Source: Branchiostoma floridae (Eukaryota > Chordata > Leptocardii > Amphioxiformes > Branchiostomatidae). Taken from it: a stretch of DNA of 64,000 bases. Of this stretch, positions 36,401-48,900 are shown piece after piece (positions within the stretch are counted from its first letter, which is position 1; the number at the start of each line of letters is the position of its first letter). Under the pieces are notes generated by a model, which had not been told where the DNA came from, searched no databases, and was given only the letters and a program-made list of their open reading frames with translations. The DNA lies in contig NC_049994.1 in NCBI RefSeq assembly GCF_000003815.2, forward strand, positions 8,579,320-8,643,319, given 5' to 3'. A program made the position numbers and the translations under genes.

Positions 36401-39400
36401 CAAAGGCTTTAAGAAATACGAGTACAAACTAGGCCTACTTTTACCGGTGGCGAATGTATAGCGGAAATACATGTATTTTTAGATGTCACTCAAAGTACCT
36501 AGATTTTCATAAAAAGTGCCTAGTCCTCCCCACGGGGCCTATATGGTAACACCTACGACATGTCTATCACTCTGACTCACCTGTATTATATTTTACACCT
36601 TACCACATTTGCGTTTGCTTCCCGCAAAGGCCTTAAGACTAGGTATACTTTTACTAGTTGCATATGTATAGCGGAAATACATGCACTTTTTCAGATGTCG
36701 CTATACGGTAACACCTACGCCCAGGCTACCACTCTGACTCAACTGAAATATATTTTACACCGTACCGCAGTTGAGGCTGCTTCCCGCAAAGGCTTTAAGA
36801 TATACAAACTAGGTCTACTTTACTATAGTGCCGTGGCAAGTGTATAGCGGAAATACATGTCTTTTCCGATGTCACTCAAAGTACCTAGGGGTTTTTTTTA
36901 AGATTGAAAGAAAAAAACAACTCAGTGAAATTTATTATAAACCTTTTAAATCTTAAGGTTTAGATATGGCAATTGAAAATAAAAAAGAAACAGTTTTAAA
37001 GTTGCGGGAATTCACTCTGTTTTCGGAAGGATTAGAACTATTTTGATTTTACCGGGGGGTTGTAGGTGAAGTATGCGGCGCGCGGCGCTCAATGCCCCGG
37101 CGAATTTAGATCAACGCCGCGCCGAAACATCGTGCCCCGTGGCGCGGAAATCTCACAGAAGATCCCCTTACACCAGCAGCCAAGACCGTGTTGAAGTTAC
37201 AAACACACAAGTGATGGATGAACGGATGTAACCTACCCGCGCAAGTGGCTCCTGTTGTGTAAACTTTACATCAAAGTTTCCCTACTCCAATTTGAGACGG
37301 ATAGACTTGTGCTCAACACAGCGGAGGTCGGAGGAAACATGGTCGGAGGAAAAAGGGTTTGAAGAGGGAGGACCATTTCACTGAGACGACCTTAATGTTT
37401 TAAAAGCGATCAGCTGGTGTTTTGACAACTTGGGATCACGGCCTTTCGGGTACACGTCATTGGTAGTGAAGGTGGGAGGGGGGTAGAAGAGGGATGCAAG
37501 GAAGACTGACTGATTTTGCTACTGAAGGTGCGGTGCGTTTACTGTGTCGCTGCAAACTCGACAGATCCCTCAACAAATTCCAATGATAAAAAACAAAGTT
37601 TTTTAGGTTTTGAGAGTTTAGTTGTCTTTTTGTTCATACTTGTACATTTAATTTTTGCATGATGTTTCCGTTATACATGTAAATTCAAAGGTAACACAAA
37701 TCCAATATAGAACACAGACACGCCACCAACTTACCGCAGTCCGGTGAGATACCCCTTAAGACAACATCCAAAATTTACAAAGAAATCTTTCTAGATACAG
37801 TATCTTGTACTGCATGAATTTAAATTCAAAAGTACAGGGGTGAAGAATCATGCACTTACATAGAGGATCATTCTTATCCTTTCAAAAATTTTAATACCGT
37901 TCAAAAATCATATTCTCTGCTATCATACATTGAAAAGAGGCTTGTAACTTGTGATTAAAAGTTGTGTAAAAACCCCTGAACGAAAGGTTTAAAACAGGTT
38001 CCATGAAGCTTAGATTTATATCAGAGACGGATTGTGTAGCTCAGAGCTATCTTAAACGTTTAAGCCACTGAATTTTACTCAAAGTTGTTGTAAGAGAGCT
38101 CTTAGACGAGCCGACTCGTGTTTCAAACCCACAATGACTTAAAAAGCGCCGCTTCTAAATTGTCCACTCCGATCTCCATGGAAAATCCGCCGCGATCACC
38201 GTCCACTCCAACAAAAACCCTCCGCCGCCTTCAACAGATGCGCTAAGTTAATAAAAGACAAGAGTTTCGTGTGAAGTTTTGTTGCGAGACCAGCATGTTG
38301 CTACCACCTGCTGCTCCCACATTCAATACTGTTGAATCGAGCTTTTACAAAACGTTGCAGGCAATATTGGGATCGGTATCACCCGTATTCAACACCCTTT
38401 CACGCACTACGATTGGCCCCACCCCCAGTGTTAAGGCTTCCTTTTTGAAGATAAATTTTCTCGGTCGCGCTTGAAACGAGAGACAAATAGGGGAGAGCGT
38501 ACGAAAGGAGAGCAGAAAATCGTCTTTATCGTTTGTGATATGCCCGGTAATTCGGAAATTATATTCCCTTTACAATGGAAGACAGCGGACAAATGTTTGC
38601 GTGAGTTTAATGGGTAGGTTGGGATTAGATTACATGTTGGGAAACATCTGGACCAGTATCTGTTCATTGCAGCGAAGTGAGAATTACGTTCCTCCATCAA
38701 CAAAAGCGCAGAAACGTTCACTTTTCATATATTAAAAAAAGATAAAAATAAAAAATAAAGGAAAGTAAATTTAAATGCCATAAAACAGCGTAAAATGTGA
38801 TAACATACAAAACATTTCTTACACACCTTTATCTTTTCAATGATAATACGTTTACTTCGAAGTTGTTTTCTAATCAAAACGACAAACTGTTTGATTTTTG
38901 CCAGTTCAAATAAAATTGCTTCAGACGTGGTAACATTGACAAGAACATGCATATCAAATTGCTTATATTTTCATAGAAAGAAAAAAAACTTAAAGGGTGT
39001 GGATTTAGTTTGGAAAAATGCTTTTTTTCTATACCTCTCGAATTTCTGTAGGAAACAAGTTATTCAAGTATATCACGTATGTTTTTGCTAACATATGCCG
39101 TTCTAGCTTTCTCCCATTTGATACCAGCATATATCACGAAGTATACGTTGACAATATACAACAGGTGTAGAATAGGAAAGTGAACTTCAAAATTTGAACA
39201 GACCAACCTTCTGCTACTATTGTCAAGACAAAGGTAATAAATCCACATTCTAGACATCTTCGTCTGTGAATGTCACAAAGTAATTACTCAAATCATGTGA
39301 AGGTTAATTGTACGTTTTGGACAGATTTATTGGACTACAGAGACAGAAAGATTTTTAAACAGATAAGCGATCTGTAATCTCAAACGAAATCTTACTTTCA

Positions 39401-42400
39401 AAGGTTGGTATCAAATCTATAGATTAGGATTGTCTGTAAATGTTTGTTAGATGTTTAAGTCAAGGTTTTTGTTTGTTGTTTTATGTGAGAAGATATATTT
39501 TCGATGAAGTTTTGTATTGCAATGTAGCATTCGCAACAAACGTAAGTGTAAAATGCGTAACTTTTGTATATAGGCTAGCTATAATGAATGAATAAACGGA
39601 AACATTTCTTGTACATTGTTGCCCTACCGAGCTAAATGGCGCACAAAAAGACATGAATATGAATATATTGGTAGAAGTGCTCTATTCTAGTGCTATAGTC
39701 TAGCTTTATAAGTTCGACTTCTTCTCGCTTGGTAATAGTGAATTAAAACTGAAAATGCATCTCGCTTTATCAAAACGCATGGGGAATGTTATTCACATGA
39801 TATTAGAAGGTAATGGCCAGCTTTTCAGATATCAACTTTTCACTGTCGTTTATTTTTTTCGCATATCTTTTGTACGTATATGCTGATGATCTTTGTTGAC
39901 AATACACATGACACGGTAGCATCATCTAGTTCTAAATGAAGTTTGGTATTCTTGTCAAAAAGTTAAGTTTCCGTCCCAACGAAGACCATTTTTCCCAGTC
40001 TAGTCTTGTTCCGAGGAAACCAAGGTTGTCCCCTTGTCCCATGTTGTCCCTCAAGCCATTGTTATGTCCTTACAAGTGATCTGAGTGGTTAAAATACCAC
40101 TCCGGGCGATGGTGGCGCCAACCAACGACGCCAATTCTTACTCACCCAGACGAACAGATGTTCCAAGATAGCCGTGTAGCCAGCAGACTTGACTTTTGAC
40201 TCATCGTATAGCAGATAAAATCTCGGTCTCACAGTTCAAAGCATATTCCTCATTGTCCAAAATGATCTCCTCTGATCTACTTTGTAGAAAGAAAACGAAA
40301 AAAAACAACTCATTTTCAAAAGCTTTTTAAAAATTCATGAAGAGTTTCAAAACTAAATACAAATTTAATAGATTTATCAATGCTGCTATGTTGAGTGACA
40401 TGTTAAGGTTTGGTAATTGTGAAAGTATTTGTTAAACTATTAAGGTGATGGACACACCTGAAATCATTGTTTACGTGTTTATGTGTACGGTAAGGAAAAC
40501 AAATGGGTTTTTACGTTTCTCAGGAAAACAATCTCACGAGAAGGCGACAGGTATGTTTTAGTTGACTGGTTCGCGTGGCTCATTTTACACCTATTACAAC
40601 CGACACATCTTTTGAAAACAGTCCAGCAATAGGGAGCCATTGTGAATATAATAGGTGTATGGCCTTCAGCCTTTATGTTGTCACTGTAGATTGGCACAAA
40701 TATGTGATGATAAAGCTTCATTATAAGTCATTAAACAAAGTGGATGAACAATCATAATGGGAAAAATTGGTTCATTCTTCTGTTGCCGGCGGGTGTCTAC
40801 TAATATTGCGATCTTCATCAGATAAAAGAGAACAGTTTCGACATTTGTTGTCTCTCTGAAATGTTTCTAACTAGCTTTTATCTTTGTTATAGCATTTATA
40901 AGTAACTCTCACCGCATAATGTAATACTACACTTTTATACTTACTAGTATATAGCTGCTGGGTCTCTGATACATAAGTATATTGACCATACAACTACATT
41001 TTTTATCTGTCTTTCTTGTTTGTTTTAGTCTCTCGTGTTGATATAGTGCGCTGTATATGCTTTATCATTTTAGAATTTCTATTGAGGACGGAGATCTGCA
41101 TATGTATGAGATGTATATTTCCAAATCCTACGTATGTGAACAGAATGAAAATTGATATGCAGATTGTAAGGCTTTTTGGCGAACACCAAAGACCACTTGT
41201 TGTGTATGATGAATCTTATCTAAGGAAATGCGTAAGACTGCCGAGATATGATTTGTAATATCATATAGCCATTGACGTTTTGATATCAGCAATATGTACC
41301 CTTACGAAAGACACCTGGCACGCAGAATATATCATACATAAGTCCGTTGGCGGAGGCTTTGTTTGAACGTCAATAACCGACATCATATTTCATAATTGTT
41401 TTATTTATTGCCTGCTAAATTGCGAAGCAGTCAAGTCCCAACAATGTTTTTCAAATGGTTTCATCTAGTAATGATGATTCAATTCAAGTCATATCTTTTC
41501 CTTCATTGTATTGAACGGTACAAAATACAAGTTAAATACGAATATAAATCTTATTGGAAGGGCAATAATTATGTTGTCTTTGTCGCTTATGTGTTGAAAT
41601 TCCATATTTCAGACGACGTTCGATCGGAATCGCCCCGTTTGTACAGACAAGATGAGAGAAAGAAGCGCCCCCGTACGGCCTTCACGGCAGAGCAGATCAA
41701 GGAACTGGAGGGCGAGTTCCAGAAGAACAAATACCTGTCTGTCACCAAACGACTGGAGCTGTCCAACCAGCTCAAACTCACAGAAACCCAGGTTAGCAGA
41801 ATTTCCAAACTAGTATATAAACTGCTTATTATATTATATAATAACCTTGAATCACTAACTATAAAGCTATCAATCTAAAAAATATGAATAAGAAATCGTG
41901 AAAGCTGCTGTAAAAGCCAAACGACAAGAGCTACCCAACCAGCTCAAACTCACAGAAACACAGTTAGTGTAGAAGTTGTTTAGTTTAATCTTAAACTGAA
42001 TCAGCTTGCTGACTAAAATTTCATCTGTGACCGTAAAAGTCATTCTAAAGTTAGAGTAAAGAATTTTTTTCAACATAGTACATCCCAAAATGGAACATTT
42101 CAAATCGCCCATTGAGCAACGGTAACAGCAGTCGTTCAGTCAAGGAATAAACAACTCTTCAATGACCTTATAAAAATAGAACACGTGACATAGTGAGGAC
42201 TATATCATACGTTGCAGGAAGTTTATGACGCCCCCCGTCTGTATGCAATGCAATGCATTGATCATTTGAAACAAAATATTGATTGTAGTAAGATGCCACT
42301 TTATACCTCCATCACCACATCTATTTTTCTTGCACACTTTTAGCAAAAGCATTCGTTTATTTTGTGCGTTTATCGCTCTTGCAGATAAAAATCTGGTTCC

Positions 42401-42669
42401 AGAACAGGAGGACGAAATGGAAAAGGAAGTACACCAACGACCTGGAACTACTCGCCCACCAACACTATGCATCCCTTGCTGGACTTTACGGAGCACCAAA
42501 TCCTTGGGCCTATGCTCAGAGACTTTACAACATGGGCCAACATCCGGGGTATTACCAATACACCCCGTTCCAGGCAGCACCAGCCTTCCCGAGATACCCT
42601 TCGCCAGTGCTAGCCCATCAACCAACGTTAGCTGGCCCTGCGACTCCAAATAGCCCAGCAAGAACATAG
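33110..42669 (+). CDS. Nedx: ANTP-class homeobox gene, Nedx/lms family (first paralogue), spliced join(33110..33494,41613..41791,42385..42669)
   Basis: The three exons join in frame (phase 1, then phase 0) to 282 codons ending in TAG. Seen: an EH1 motif FSIARIL at residues 30-36; a Ser/Pro-rich acidic-basic linker to about residue 144; a homeodomain at residues 145-204 with R5, F8, L16, F20, W48, F49, Q50, N51 and R53 all present; and a tail opening [17 protein letters not shown], followed by Pro/Tyr/Ala-rich sequence. Known: EH1 motifs bind Groucho/TLE co-repressors, Q50 homeodomains favour TAATTA-type sites, and an intron between homeodomain residues 44 and 45 recurs in Dlx/NK-like genes. 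The YTNDLELLA tail and the pattern TAEQIKELE...NKYLSV point to Nedx, related to Drosophila lms; this is recognised from memory. Inference: a nuclear sequence-specific repressor. BarH, Barx, Msx and NK1 fit the helices less well. The homeobox call is near certain; the Nedx assignment is likely. Confidence 0.9.
35770..36155. repeat. Tandem duplication, about 189-bp unit (in intron 1 of gene A)
   Basis: CATAATGGCT, AACATGTTTTTCTCTTGGTT, GAAGGACAAAACTAAGCGAG and TAGCGTTCCCTGAAGTTCCG recur in order in two copies. Identity is high, so the duplication is young. Confidence 0.85.
36318..36890. repeat. Three tandem copies with reading-frame remnants (in intron 1 of gene A)
   Basis: Copies start near 36318, 36525 and 36695, sharing TACGGTAACACCTACG (one base changed in copy 2), ACTCTGACTCA, GCTTCCCGCAAAGG and GTATAGCGGAAATACATG. 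Copy 3 has a 50-codon frame starting [16 protein letters not shown] (36695-36847). Copy 2 keeps part of that frame (ASRKGLK versus ASRKGFK). Copy 1 carries a roughly 20-bp deletion and stops. Confidence 0.8.
41613..41791 (+). CDS. Nedx: Nedx-like gene A, exon 2 (homeodomain residues 1-44)
   Basis: The acceptor is TTTCAG at 41607-41612 and the donor GTTAGC starts at 41792. The 179-bp exon carries two bases completing Asp129 plus 59 codons. It encodes the residues before the homeodomain ([15 protein letters not shown]) and homeodomain residues 1-44, ending ...LKLTETQ. Open reading continues on both sides, but those residues are AT-rich intron sequence with no family resemblance. Intron 1 is 8118 bp (33495-41612). 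Confidence 0.95.
41916..41963 (+). pseudogene. Decayed 48-bp duplicate of the 3' end of homeobox exon 2
   Basis: Within intron 2, 125 bp after the true donor, 48 bases match 41744-41791 at 42 of 48 positions by eye. The reading [16 protein letters not shown] corresponds to [16 protein letters not shown] in homeodomain helix 2 and its flank. The real exon is followed by GTTAGC, whereas the copy is followed by TTAGTG, so the donor GT has lost its G. Upstream of 41916 the similarity stops. It cannot be spliced as the original exon is, so it is a relic. Confidence 0.85.
42385..42669 (+). CDS. Nedx: Nedx-like gene A, exon 3 (recognition helix and C-terminus)
   Basis: The acceptor is CTTGCAG, ending at 42384. 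The exon begins with ATAAAAATCTGGTTC, encoding IKIWF (homeodomain residues 45-49), then [11 protein letters not shown] to residue 60. It continues with the family tail [19 protein letters not shown] and a Pro/Tyr/Ala-rich C-terminus ending at TAG 42667-42669. There are 94 codons plus stop. Intron 2 is 593 bp (41792-42384). Confidence 0.95.
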   Translation: MKIWFQNRRTKWKRKYTNDLELLAHQHYASLAGLYGAPNPWAYAQRLYNMGQHPGYYQYTPFQAAPAFPRYPSPVLAHQPTLAGPATPNSPART

Positions 42670-43124
42670 TCTGATTTAGTCGCTACAGTGTAAGTGTAAA
42701 TAATTCTATTCTAAGTAAATATTGTATTTTTCTCCTTAAAATAACGAACAGCAAACTAGATGTTCACGTAGCTGCTGATTTTGAATTTGAATTCTCAAGC
42801 CTAGTTCCATTGATGTTAATACGTTGGTGATTCGGTTGTAGACGTTAGAAGTCGTTACGTTCAAACTATGCACATGATTTTTTCTTCCTCACTGCCTATG
42901 TCAAGAGAAAAGTTTGTTCCGATAAACGTAAACTACAAAAGACTTTAGAAGTACAATAGGAATAATATTATTCTGAGGTTCCTTTATGATTACACAGTCG
43001 TCTATTATTTATGCAATAGTTAGGTAATCAACAAAGTGCCTTTATTAAGATCTATACATGTATGATTATGCAATAAGATTTCGTAAGGTTGTATAGAGTC
43101 TTTTCCTATTCGTAGTACAAAAGT

Positions 43125-43130
43125 AATAAA
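43125..43130 (+). promoter_or_regulatory. Candidate polyadenylation signal of Nedx-like gene A
   Basis: A canonical AATAAA lies 456 bp after the stop codon, followed by T-rich sequence (from about 43138). It is the first clear AATAAA hexamer I noticed downstream, and would give a 3' UTR of roughly 470-490 nt. Without transcripts this is only a plausible site. Confidence 0.4.
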
Positions 43131-43149
43131 AAAGGAATTTTCTCTACAG

Positions 43150-45049
43150 AATTTTTGGCCTTTATGGGTATTTAGTTTCTTATATCAGTATACATATAGA
43201 TTTTTTTTAAACCTTACAAAGAAAACTTCGTGTTGCCATTTTTTGGCGAAATACATTGTAGCTATAATTCTAGTAAGCACATTGGTCTGTCATATATGTG
43301 TCAAATAGGCGGCTTAGGTTCTGAAGATGTTGAGTCCGACATAATAACCGAAATGATTAGATTTTAAATTGGTTTAACACAGAAACCAATCAGTGAACTA
43401 CAAACGGACGGTCTTAATGAGTGTTAAACCAGCCTCCAGAACAGCTAGCTTAATGGCAATTGACAGCGACACAACGTGTTAGTGTACAGGCGATCGCGTT
43501 TCGATGTTATCACGGTGTCTGGCCATTCTGCGGTTGCCGCATAAGATCTTCGCACAGAACGGAGGCGCCAAAGAGAACCGCAGGGCCTACAAGGCGTCAC
43601 GTTAGGGCGTCTACAGCTGCTCATTACGTGTGGAAATTGGTCACCCTCTTAATGATATCCCCGCCAGATAGGCAATGATGTTATCTTAATTGGGTGAATT
43701 ATATCACATTACAACACACTTGGTTTGAGAGAACATAACTCTTGCCTACCCGTCCATGAGCGAGTGGTATCTATGTGCAGTGGGCAATCATTGGTGTTAT
43801 CTTGTGATGGAGTTTTATACTTAGCGAAAGTGACAAAAGTCAGAGCCCAATCGTGAAGCCTAAAAAAAAACAAGAACCTCAGCTTATGACACCATTTGCA
43901 CACCGAAAGTGTTGTATACGCTGTATGAAAGATTTCGTGAATAACCAGAGGACTAGCAACTTAGAGCATTTATCTAAGATCATCTGTAGGTTTTAATTCA
44001 TTTGAAGGTAAACAAAGTACTGTGAAATTGACGAAATTCGAAAACGATCAGTCACTTCAAGTACAGTACGTAGATGTAGATATTATCAAAGCCTCTGACG
44101 TTTAAGAAAGTAAAAGAAGCTTACACGATAGAAGTTTCGCTTTTTTTAATACAATGCTTACTAGGATACGCTAAAGTCTCAGTATCATTTGTGACCACAA
44201 ATTCAATGTATTACTTCTCGAAGCAAATACTTACAATAACTACATGTATATGGAAAAGAGAATATAACACATTGTATGTTGCATTTACGAAAAGCCACTT
44301 TTGGACTTTGGGTATGTAGAATTTTAAGTTTGTAGTAGTCTTTGTGATATCTTTCCAACGTGAAACACCGCGACTATATGATGCTTACTTCTAGCCCTAC
44401 GTAACTTGAGTGGTGTAATTGAAAACATTATGCAAAATTTCACGCCCAAATCGACCCTAGACCTTGTACTGAAGACCCGTGCTGCCAAAGGTCCAGTGCC
44501 CACATATGTGCCGGGTGCACCCGTACCATTCTCAACACCGGCGTGCACATTTGCTATGGGAGCCCCACACCGTGGAAGATATCCCCCAACAATACACCCA
44601 TAGCCACAACAGATGGGCAAAGTTAATAAAAGACCAGAGCAAGCTTGTGAAGTTGCAGCAGGCCTTTAGAAACCCGACCACCCGTACAGTTCCCAATTCA
44701 CTCGCTATGAAAGCTTGTAAATGGGACATTTAAAGTCAAATTACCGACAATGTCAAGCGTGTAAAAGTGATATTGATATCCTTTAAGCAAAGCAACCTCC
44801 TCCGGGGTAAGGTTCGCCTTTGATGTACCCAAACGGTAGAAGACTTTTTTTCCACAAAGGTCCACATGTCGTGGCTCAGGTCAATGCTTCTGACGAAACA
44901 GCGGATTTTGCAATGAGACTTGTATTGTTGGCTTTCACCGCTAGTTTTCGGGCGTTATTAATCTCTATTAAAGTACAGGGCTAGGAATTTCTGAATGTGA
45001 CTGTGAACAAGGGAAGTTAAGCGATCCTAAGCTGCCCAAGTTTTCACAT
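43150..45049. other. Intergenic after gene A
   Basis: A 65-codon + frame at 44406-44603 is Pro/Thr-rich and unrecognised. The moderately CpG-rich stretch 43450-43640 stands out in an AT-rich background. Nothing else is supported. Confidence 0.55.
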
Positions 45050-45356
45050 CTGTCTGTAAAATCACAGATCTGTTACACAAAGATGGATGCGTACAAAAAT
45101 GATATGTTACATCTGCATCATGTTTTTCACATTAGGTCTTTAAAGATGAGTTTAATATGAAGTTTAATGATCGTTTATGACCCAAGGCTAATTGCTGATA
45201 CTGTGTCTCTAAAAATCTTAGATCTGTTATACAAACATGGATGCGTACAAGAATGATATGTTACATCTGTATCATGTTTTTCACATTAGATGTATAAAGA
45301 GGAGTTAAATATGAAGTTTAATGATCGTTTATGACCCAAAGCCAATTGCTGATAGA
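45050..45356. repeat. Tandem duplication, about 155-bp unit
   Basis: AGATCTGTTA.ACAAA.ATGGATGCGTACA, ATGATATGTTACATCTG and TGAAGTTTAATGATCGTTTA occur twice (45066 and 45220 anchors). Confidence 0.85.
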
Positions 45357-45697
45357 TAAAGGGTAATGAAAGCACCATACAGCATCTGTAACCCCATAGA
45401 CAACAAGCAATTCGAGCATAGAAATATGCATATCACCACAGGCATACTATTTGGTATGCAACGAGAATCACGATAGAATGCAATATTCCATAGAATATTT
45501 TTAAAACAGACCTCAAGCTTACGACAATCAAATAGCAAACCAAAATCGAATTTGTGTAATTATTTGCTTTTCAATTGAAATATGATGCAAAATTTAAAAG
45601 TGCGATTCAGAATACAATAAGACACAAAATGTGACAAAATCAGTCTTTATCTATGAAATTCATTGAGCTATCTGTCAATCTTTTGTCGCTTAATAAA

Positions 45698-45942
45698 GGT
45701 GGTATCTCACTGCACTTGCTTTACCGGTGCGGCAATGCGGGGTTCGATCACTGCGCCACTGTTGTGATATTTTTGCCGATTTTCAATAAGTTAGATATTG
45801 CGTAATACGTGAAAGTATGACTTAGAAGACAACAAAATACACAAAACGTGAGTAAAGTCGTTCTTTATCTCTGAAATTCGTTGAGTAACCTTTCGAACCT
45901 CGCAGTGACGCACCGGTGCCCCAAGTGCAGTGAGATACCACT
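45698..45942. mobile_element. 'GGTGG' MITE, full-length copy
   Basis: Both arms are intact (GGTGGTATCTCACTGCACTT ... CAAGTGCAGTGAGATACCAC). A partial core copy (TCTTTATCTATGAAATTCAT) lies just upstream at about 45630-45690, suggesting insertion next to or within an older relative. Confidence 0.85.
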
Positions 45943-48900
45943 TTGAGTTGTTACTGTCTCTACAAGAAAACCTTGCTGAACATGGCGTGTAGTGTACTTC
46001 TGACAGACGGTGTTATATAACCCAGTCCATGCTCCTCTGTGTACTCTATAGTTGTCGGCACCCTCACACGGCCTGTCATTGTCACAGAACCCTTCATTAT
46101 CCTCCATTACACATTTGTTCTCTGTCACGTCCTATAAACACGTCTTTCCTCGCAGTTCGGGGGCAACTTTTCGGATCTACAGGGAATAGTTGTTGCTTGG
46201 TTACTAGGGGGTCGGTGCGACCGCTAACGCCATGCACAATCGAAAGCTTTTCGAAAGTCTACAAAACATGCAAAAAGACGTTTATAGGCGTTAGATGACA
46301 AAGAAGTTTTTTTTTCTCTAAAGCCCGCCTGGTTTGGTAAGATGAGCTTGTTTTCATTTAGCTCAACGAATTTCATAGCTACGGACCATCTTTGTTTTAA
46401 GTTTTGTCTGTTTTGATGTCTTTTGAATTATGCTTTCGTATTCCAATTATAGAATCAAGGGTTACACAAGCACAACTTTGCTCAGCTGTAGTGAAAAGAT
46501 TCAAAGCTATAGAATATTTACAACTATTAAATAATTTGTTATGAGTAGTGTGCTTTTTTATATTGACATTACATCTTTCTAAAACACTTTATTCTTAATA
46601 CACATTTGAGTTAAGTGGGTTAGAATATGTTCTACTTAAACAAGAGTTTCAAACCTTAGAGTCAATGTAATGCAAATATTTGTTTGTATTCCTTGGCATA
46701 CATCTAACAACTTCCATCTTTATTCTTATAATATAGTGTAAATTCAACTGTATTGCATATAATTTTGTCTTGTGTACAGTATTCTTATGGCGTATCATAC
46801 GTATATCGAAATATATTGTAGGAAAAAATACATATTTAATGGTTTATGTTGTGTATATGTCAGTATCTTTCTCGATAATGAATCAAACAAAAACGAAAAA
46901 TTGGAGTGCAAAGTTATAAGTTATAAGTTGTAACATCCAGCATAAACTTATCTTAATGGAAACCTAAAGAAATTACCTCCATAAAGCATAACTTTAAGAA
47001 AAACGTCTTACACAAAATGTTGCTTCTATAATGGAGTGTGTTTTATTTGTTACTACACTGTTTGTGAGTGTGTTTTATTTGTTACTACACTGTAGACAGT
47101 TTGTTACACTGTTTGTAAATATTAGCCAACATTTTTACACACTAGTTAAATCGTACGCTCTATTTTCTACGGAAATGGACGAGTCTTGCCGAAGTGCGCC
47201 CGAGGGTGTTTCGGGAGGTAAGACCGAATAAAGCGCTTCGGAAGGATGAAAGAAAACCGCAGACGGTGTGGCACCGCACCGAGCCCTGTATACAACAGGG
47301 GATCACCTCTAATTCATTTGTACCTATTGGGTGTCATTCTCTCCAAAGGAGACCTATAATTAGCGTGATTCACTTTCAAAGGGCTCCCCGAGGGGGTAAT
47401 TAATTAATCTAAGCACTTGAGCTACTAGTTAGCTCTGGAGAAGTGATTACAACTAGTGACTGGTAAATTATGCGGAAGTAATATGTCGAGTTGGTTTGAC
47501 GTATAAGTGGGGATCGTTGGTCTGGTATAATGCAAAAAGACAACTGAATTCTTAAATCAGAAATCAGACAAGCAGAAGAAGACATATAATGCGATGATAT
47601 GTTGATAGCTGTGCCCATATAATAATAAAGTGTGCCTAGTTTGAAGTTGTCATAGAATATCTAGAAGTCAAGAATGATTGTGTTTATATACTGGCTCTAT
47701 ACAGATGTACTTTATGGACATAATGTATACTTTGATGCAGTAAAAACTATGTCCTTCAGTACCACTGCAATCACAGTACAGTGTTGAGAAATAACGTACG
47801 ATGACCCTTTCCTTACTTTAAGAACTATTGCTTCTTATTTTACTTCTCTTTTCTTGTCTTTTCCTCCCTCGTTTCTTCTTCAACTTCTCGTGCACGGTTC
47901 GCTATCGATCATAACAAGGAGAATATATACATGGTTTCCACACATCTTTCAACCAAATCCAGACGAATGTTCCAAAGCAATAGGCCATGCATGAGGCTAA
48001 AATTGGGGATTTGTACTGTCCATTGTAGGCCTTGCGTGTGATGACCCCCTCCATACCTCACCCCCGGTGTGAATAGACCCGGATTACCCTTTCTTAGCCC
48101 AATTCTTTCGCCCCATTAGAAGAAGGGATTTGAAGGAAAAGTCAGGAAAAATGAGGCAAAGAGCCAAGGAATGCGGTACCAGCCAGACGGTTTTCCTTTT
48201 GTTCGGGATGACTTAAGGGGGGAAGTAAATAAAAACACTTTAAGAACGCTTAAGAACGCTAATTAGGTGGACATTATAGACCTAACGCAAAGAGCCACTC
48301 AAACCAAAATACATTGATTCTTGTTGATGATGTTCCTACGTACCCAAGATCTAGATATGATAGAAAATTCCAAACCCTGGAAGGCTTATCACTTGGGTTA
48401 TCTCCTTTCCGTAGTGTGAATCTGCAAACTCATACCCCGTAATAGAAAAGGTAGTATTGGTTACAGGAACACAGTTTTGACATACGCCAAATAATAGTTA
48501 CTCGAGCAACTGGATATGACACTTTTTACTCGGATGTTTCGTCATTGAATCTTATTACCTGGATGTCTAAACTTAGCTATAGTTAGGAATAGGTCATAGT
48601 TTTGGTTAGATACGTTTCAGTCTCTAACAAAAAGACAGTGGATTCTGTCTGTAACGTCTGACCATTTATGTAGAGTTACATGTAGCTATCTATCTCATTC
48701 TTTTAGCTCAAAAAATTATTTCTCATGAAAAGCGTGATAACTACAAAACATGTGATAGCGATAAGTAGAAACTTTGTCTCATATTTTCGCCAACAAGGAT
48801 TCTCTTCTGATTCAGGATTCTTCTATTGGAGAATTAATGTAATAGCACCCACTTTATCACACTCATCCAATTGTTAAAGTAACTTTTATTGTGTACCTTA

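Larger units (their letters stand above)
33495..41612 (+). other. Intron 1 of Nedx-like gene A
   Basis: 8118 bp from GTAAGA to TTTCAG. It contains two tandem-repeat blocks (35770-36155, 36318-36890), a CpG-dense patch at 37075-37150, a degenerate TIR-element end near 37740-37760, and otherwise AT-rich sequence. I see no additional homeobox or other gene in it. Confidence 0.85.

Noticed and set aside
41396-41612. Apparent N-terminal extension of the homeodomain frame upstream of 41613
   Set aside because: The extension is AT-rich intron sequence with no family similarity; the TTTCAG acceptor and phase match to exon 1 explain the join better.
42200-42667. 155-codon minus-strand and 124-codon +2-frame readings over exon 3
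   Set aside because: They overlap the homeobox exon, whose homeodomain frame and splice sites are unambiguous; they are shadows.
44406-44733. Pro/Thr-rich frames after gene A
   Set aside because: Unrecognised, overlapping in two frames, no splice sites matching gene A; read-through into them is not supported.
47175-47223. Mini first exon (MDESCRSAPEGVSG) with a GTAAGA donor
   Set aside because: A single donor-like site after a 14-codon frame is expected by chance; no following exon seen.
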